The position numbers and the translations under genes were made by a program. 64,000 nucleotides of DNA from Nocardioides terrigena (lineage in GTDB: Bacteria > Actinomycetota > Actinomycetes > Propionibacteriales > Nocardioidaceae), in contig NZ_PZYY01000001.1 of NCBI RefSeq assembly GCF_003047265.1, positions 124,001 to 188,000 of the forward strand, given 5' to 3'. The notes under the pieces were generated by a model, which worked only from the letters and a program-made list of their open reading frames with translations, made no database searches and was not told the origin of the DNA. The first letter of the stretch is position 1; each line of letters starts with the position of its first letter. Positions 61,443 through 64,000 of the stretch are shown piece by piece.

Positions 61443-61456
61443 GCGACGAAATCCGT
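61443..61456. promoter_or_regulatory. Candidate AsnC site C
   Basis: gcgacgaaatccgt, part of the symmetric ggcgac-N7-gtcgcc (61442-61460). It lies between the divergent aminotransferase and aldehyde dehydrogenase genes. Confidence 0.55.
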
Positions 61457-61488
61457 CGCCGGACCTCCCGTTTTGCTGCGGGAATCAC

Positions 61489-61494
61489 TACGCT
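61489..61494 (+). promoter_or_regulatory. -10 box of a leaderless aldehyde dehydrogenase promoter
   Basis: TACGCT, 6 nt before the ATG at 61501; the intervening cgcccc is not a ribosome site. Confidence 0.5.
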
Positions 61495-61500
61495 CGCCCC

Positions 61501-62943
61501 ATGGCCCAGCAGACTGAGCACCAGACCTTCCGCAACGTCGTCGACGGTGAGGCCGTCGACTCCGTGTCCGGCGAGACCTACGAGGTGGTGGATCCGAGCA
61601 CCGGGGAGGTGTACGCCCGCGCCCCGCTGTCGGGCGCCGAGGACGTGGACCGCGCCTACGCCGCGGCCGAGCGCGCCTTCGGCTCCTGGGGTCGTACGAC
61701 GCCGCAGGAGCGCTCCTTGGCACTGCTGCGGATCGCGGACGCCCTGGAGTCCCGCGCGGAGGAGTTCGTGGCGGCCGAGTGCCGCGACACCGGCAAGCCG
61801 CTCGGCCTGACCGCCAGCGAGGAGATGCCCCCGACCGTCGACCACTTCCGCTTCTTCGCCGGCGCGGCCCGGGTCCTCGAGGGCAAGTCGGCCGGGGAGT
61901 ACATGGAGGACCACACCTCCTTCATCCGCCGCGAGCCCATCGGTGTGGTCGGCCAGGTGACGCCCTGGAACTACCCGCTGCCGATGATGGTCTGGAAGAT
62001 CGCCCCGGCGCTGGCCGCGGGCAACACCGTCGTCCTCAAGCCCTCCGACACCACGCCCGCCACCTCGACGATGATGGCCGAGCTGGCCGCGGAGTTCCTG
62101 CCGCCGGGCGTGCTCAACGTCGTGTGCGGCGACCGCGACACCGGCCGCACGCTGGTGCAGCACCCCACCCCGCAGATGGTCGCGATCACCGGCTCGGTGC
62201 GCGCGGGCATGGAGGTCGCCGGCGCGGCCGCGACGCAGCTCAAGCGCGTCCACCTCGAGCTGGGCGGCAAGGCGCCGGTCATCGTCTTCGACGACGCCGA
62301 CGTGGAGAAGGCCGCCCAGGGCATCGCCGAGGCCGGCTACTTCAACGCCGGCCAGGACTGCACCGCCGCCACCCGCGTGCTCGTCGGCCCCGGCATCCAC
62401 GACGACTTCGTGGCCGCCCTCACCGAGCAGGCCAAGGCCACCCGCACGGGCATGCCCGACGACGAGGACATCCTGTACGGCGCCCTCAACAACGCCGACC
62501 AGCTCGCCCGGGTCACCGGGATGGTCGACCGCCTCCCCGACCACGCCGAGCTCCGCGCCGGTGGGCGTCGCCAGGGCTCCACCGGCTACTTCTACGAGCC
62601 GACGGTCCTGTCCGGCCTGAAGCAGGACGACGAGCAGGTGCAGGACGAGATCTTCGGTCCGGTCATCACCGTCCAGCGCTTCACCGACGAGGCCCAGGCG
62701 CTCCAGTGGGCCAACGGCGTGAAGTACGGCCTGGCCTCGAGCGTCTGGACCCGCGACCACGGCACCGCGATGCGGATGTCGCGCGGCCTCGACTTCGGCG
62801 TGGTGTGGATCAACACCCACATCCCCTACGTCTCCGAGATGCCGCACGGCGGCTTCAAGCAGTCGGGCTACGGCAAGGACCTGTCCATGTACGGCCTCGA
62901 GGACTACACACGAATCAAGCACGTCATGTCCTACATCGGCTGA
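61501..62943 (+). CDS. Aldehyde dehydrogenase, gamma-aminobutyraldehyde dehydrogenase-like
   Basis: A 480-residue NAD(P)-dependent aldehyde dehydrogenase. Landmarks are VTPWNYPLPMMVWKIAPAL (about residues 153-171), VVLKPSDTTPATS, the catalytic Glu in LELGGKAPVIVFDDAD (about residue 255) and the catalytic Cys in NAGQDCTAATRVLV (about residue 289). The NAGQDCTA context is that of E. coli PatD/Prr (4-aminobutanal dehydrogenase). It would convert 4-aminobutanal from the amine oxidase or aminotransferase to GABA, the GabT substrate. Confidence 0.92.
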   Translation: MAQQTEHQTFRNVVDGEAVDSVSGETYEVVDPSTGEVYARAPLSGAEDVDRAYAAAERAFGSWGRTTPQERSLALLRIADALESRAEEFVAAECRDTGKPLGLTASEEMPPTVDHFRFFAGAARVLEGKSAGEYMEDHTSFIRREPIGVVGQVTPWNYPLPMMVWKIAPALAAGNTVVLKPSDTTPATSTMMAELAAEFLPPGVLNVVCGDRDTGRTLVQHPTPQMVAITGSVRAGMEVAGAAATQLKRVHLELGGKAPVIVFDDADVEKAAQGIAEAGYFNAGQDCTAATRVLVGPGIHDDFVAALTEQAKATRTGMPDDEDILYGALNNADQLARVTGMVDRLPDHAELRAGGRRQGSTGYFYEPTVLSGLKQDDEQVQDEIFGPVITVQRFTDEAQALQWANGVKYGLASSVWTRDHGTAMRMSRGLDFGVVWINTHIPYVSEMPHGGFKQSGYGKDLSMYGLEDYTRIKHVMSYIG

Positions 62944-63081
62944 CCGCCGCGATCTCGGCGCGCTGCCTGCGTTGTCGGCCCTCGACGGCCCGCTCCGCTC
63001 CACGGCCGCCTTCGGGCCTCCGCCTTGGCATCACACCCATCTCGCGACGCTCAGTCGAGTAGGAAAGAACGGAAACGACAC

Positions 63082-64000
63082 ATGAAGATCCTCCTTGCCG
63101 GCGCCGGTGGCGTCGGCGGCGCGTTCGCGGCCATCGCGGCCCGACGCGACTTCTACGAGCAGATCGTGATCGCCGACTACGACCAGGCGAAGGCGGAACG
63201 TGCGGCCGAGGCCGACGACCGCTTCCTCGGCGCGCACATCGACGCGTCCGACGCGGCGGCGGTCGAGCGACTGTGCCGCGAGCACGGCATCACCCACGTG
63301 ATGAACGCGGTCGACCCGGTCTTCAACATGCCGCTGTTCAACGGGGCCTTCGCGGCCGGCGCCGACTACGTCGACATGGCGATGTCGCTGTCGCAGCCGC
63401 ACCCCGAGGCGCCGTACGAGAAGACCGGCGTCAAGCTCGGTGACGAGCAGTTCGCCGTCGCCCACGAGTGGGCAGGCGCCGGCCGGCTGGCGCTGGTCGG
63501 GATGGGCGTCGAGCCCGGGCTGTCCGACGTCTTCGCGCGGTACGCCGCGGACCACCTCTTCAGCGAGATCGACGAGCTCGGCACCCGCGACGGTGCCAAC
63601 CTGGTCGTCACCGACGACGACGGCAACGAGGTCTTCGCACCGTCGTTCTCCATGTGGACGACGATCGAGGAGTGCCTCAACCCGCCGGTGATCTGGGAGG
63701 ACGGGGCCTGGCACACGACGGCGCCCTTCTCCGAGCCGGAGGTCTTCGACTTCCCCGAGGGCATCGGTCCGGTGGAGTGCGTCAACGTGGAGCACGAGGA
63801 GGTCCTCCTCATGCCGCGCTGGATCGAGTGCAAGCGGGCGACCTTCAAGTACGGCCTCGGCGACGAGTTCATCACCATCCTCAAGGTGCTCCACACGCTC
63901 GGCCTCGACCGCACCGAGAAGGTCACGGTGAAGGGCGTGGAGGTCAGCCCCCGCGACGTGGTCGCCGCCGTGCTGCCCGACCCCGCGACCGTCGGCCCCC
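63082..64000 (+). CDS. Saccharopine dehydrogenase family protein, 3' end outside window
   Basis: The frame is open from ATG 63082 to the window end (306 codons). The N-terminus MKILLAGAGGVGGAFAAIA is an NAD(P) Rossmann motif. It continues through THVMNAVDPVFNMPLFNGAF, ADYVDMAMSLSQPH and VGMGVEPGLSDVFARYAAD, which are the landmarks of saccharopine dehydrogenase-like reductases and of carboxynorspermidine synthase relatives. It follows the aldehyde dehydrogenase by 138 nt of non-coding DNA containing no clear signal. A role in polyamine or lysine metabolism is suggested by position only. Confidence 0.85.
   Translation, partial: MKILLAGAGGVGGAFAAIAARRDFYEQIVIADYDQAKAERAAEADDRFLGAHIDASDAAAVERLCREHGITHVMNAVDPVFNMPLFNGAFAAGADYVDMAMSLSQPHPEAPYEKTGVKLGDEQFAVAHEWAGAGRLALVGMGVEPGLSDVFARYAADHLFSEIDELGTRDGANLVVTDDDGNEVFAPSFSMWTTIEECLNPPVIWEDGAWHTTAPFSEPEVFDFPEGIGPVECVNVEHEEVLLMPRWIECKRATFKYGLGDEFITILKVLHTLGLDRTEKVTVKGVEVSPRDVVAAVLPDPATVGP

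Noticed and set aside
62944..63081. Repeat element or small gene before the saccharopine-dehydrogenase-like gene
   Set aside because: Short GC-rich self-complementary runs are present, but I found no second copy in the window and no convincing open frame.
1..64000. CRISPR arrays, insertion sequences, phage genes or riboswitches
   Set aside because: No regularly spaced repeats, transposase motifs, terminal inverted repeats with target duplications or known aptamer patterns were seen.

Overview
The window is GC-rich actinobacterial chromosome. The gene content (coenzyme F420 biosynthesis with a fused fbiC, acyl-CoA metabolism in bulk, actinobacterial TopA with a lysine-rich tail) and the abundance of GTG starts and leaderless genes fit a Nocardioides-like member of the Nocardioidaceae. 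The genus is an inference from style, not from a marker gene. There is no insertion sequence, phage gene or CRISPR array.

Region 1 (1-11,469) is housekeeping: the end of topA, a small membrane protein, a double-GNAT acetyltransferase, tmk-holB-exported peptidase in a tight run, tRNA-Thr(CGT), a frameshifted SRPBCC gene, a PPK2 polyphosphate kinase, a lysine-rich histone-like protein and homocysteine S-methyltransferase.

Region 2 (11,545-37,534) is a 26-kb catabolic island and the most interesting part of the window. It holds four acyl-CoA dehydrogenases, two SDR dehydrogenases, two thiolases, two acyl-CoA ligases, an enoyl-CoA hydratase, a flavin monooxygenase with an N-terminal NTF2-like domain, an F420-dependent LLM-class oxidoreductase, an alpha/beta hydrolase, a cyclase-family hydrolase, EthD and SnoaL-like proteins, two DUF3237 paralogues and a complete branched-chain-type ABC importer. 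A TetR repressor resembling KstR2 sits inside it. Copies of a 16-bp inverted repeat (consensus CCAAGC-N4-GCTTGG) lie on the promoters of every transcription unit that can be recognised: 14,019, 17,270/17,300, 21,738, 31,250 and 32,795. The island therefore reads as one regulon for uptake, CoA activation, oxygenation/ring opening and beta-oxidation of an unidentified, probably alicyclic or ketone-containing, carboxylic acid. It runs directly into npdG-cofC-fbiC (37,664-41,542), which make and reduce F420, the cofactor the LLM enzyme would need.

Region 3 (41,577-48,436) is mixed: an amylosucrase-type GH13 enzyme, a two-domain VOC protein, a zinc alcohol dehydrogenase next to an MmyB-type regulator, and a GntR repressor divergent from an enolase-superfamily dehydratase, with two CTTATAAG operators between them.

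Region 4 (48,512-64,000) is a polyamine/GABA catabolic and transport island: a PuuB-like oxidase, an amidohydrolase, a flavin amine oxidase, GABA aminotransferase, an Lrp/AsnC regulator, a PotDABC-type transporter, a small P-loop kinase, a second class-III aminotransferase, an aminobutyraldehyde-type dehydrogenase and a saccharopine-dehydrogenase-like gene cut by the window end. A shared GCRACGAAATC motif precedes three of its transcription units and is a candidate AsnC site.

Other recurring structure: two copies of one palindromic element (18-bp core) lie between convergent genes at 2,485-2,565 and 59,205-59,283, and several genes start 6-7 nt after a TANNNT box, as expected for leaderless mRNAs.
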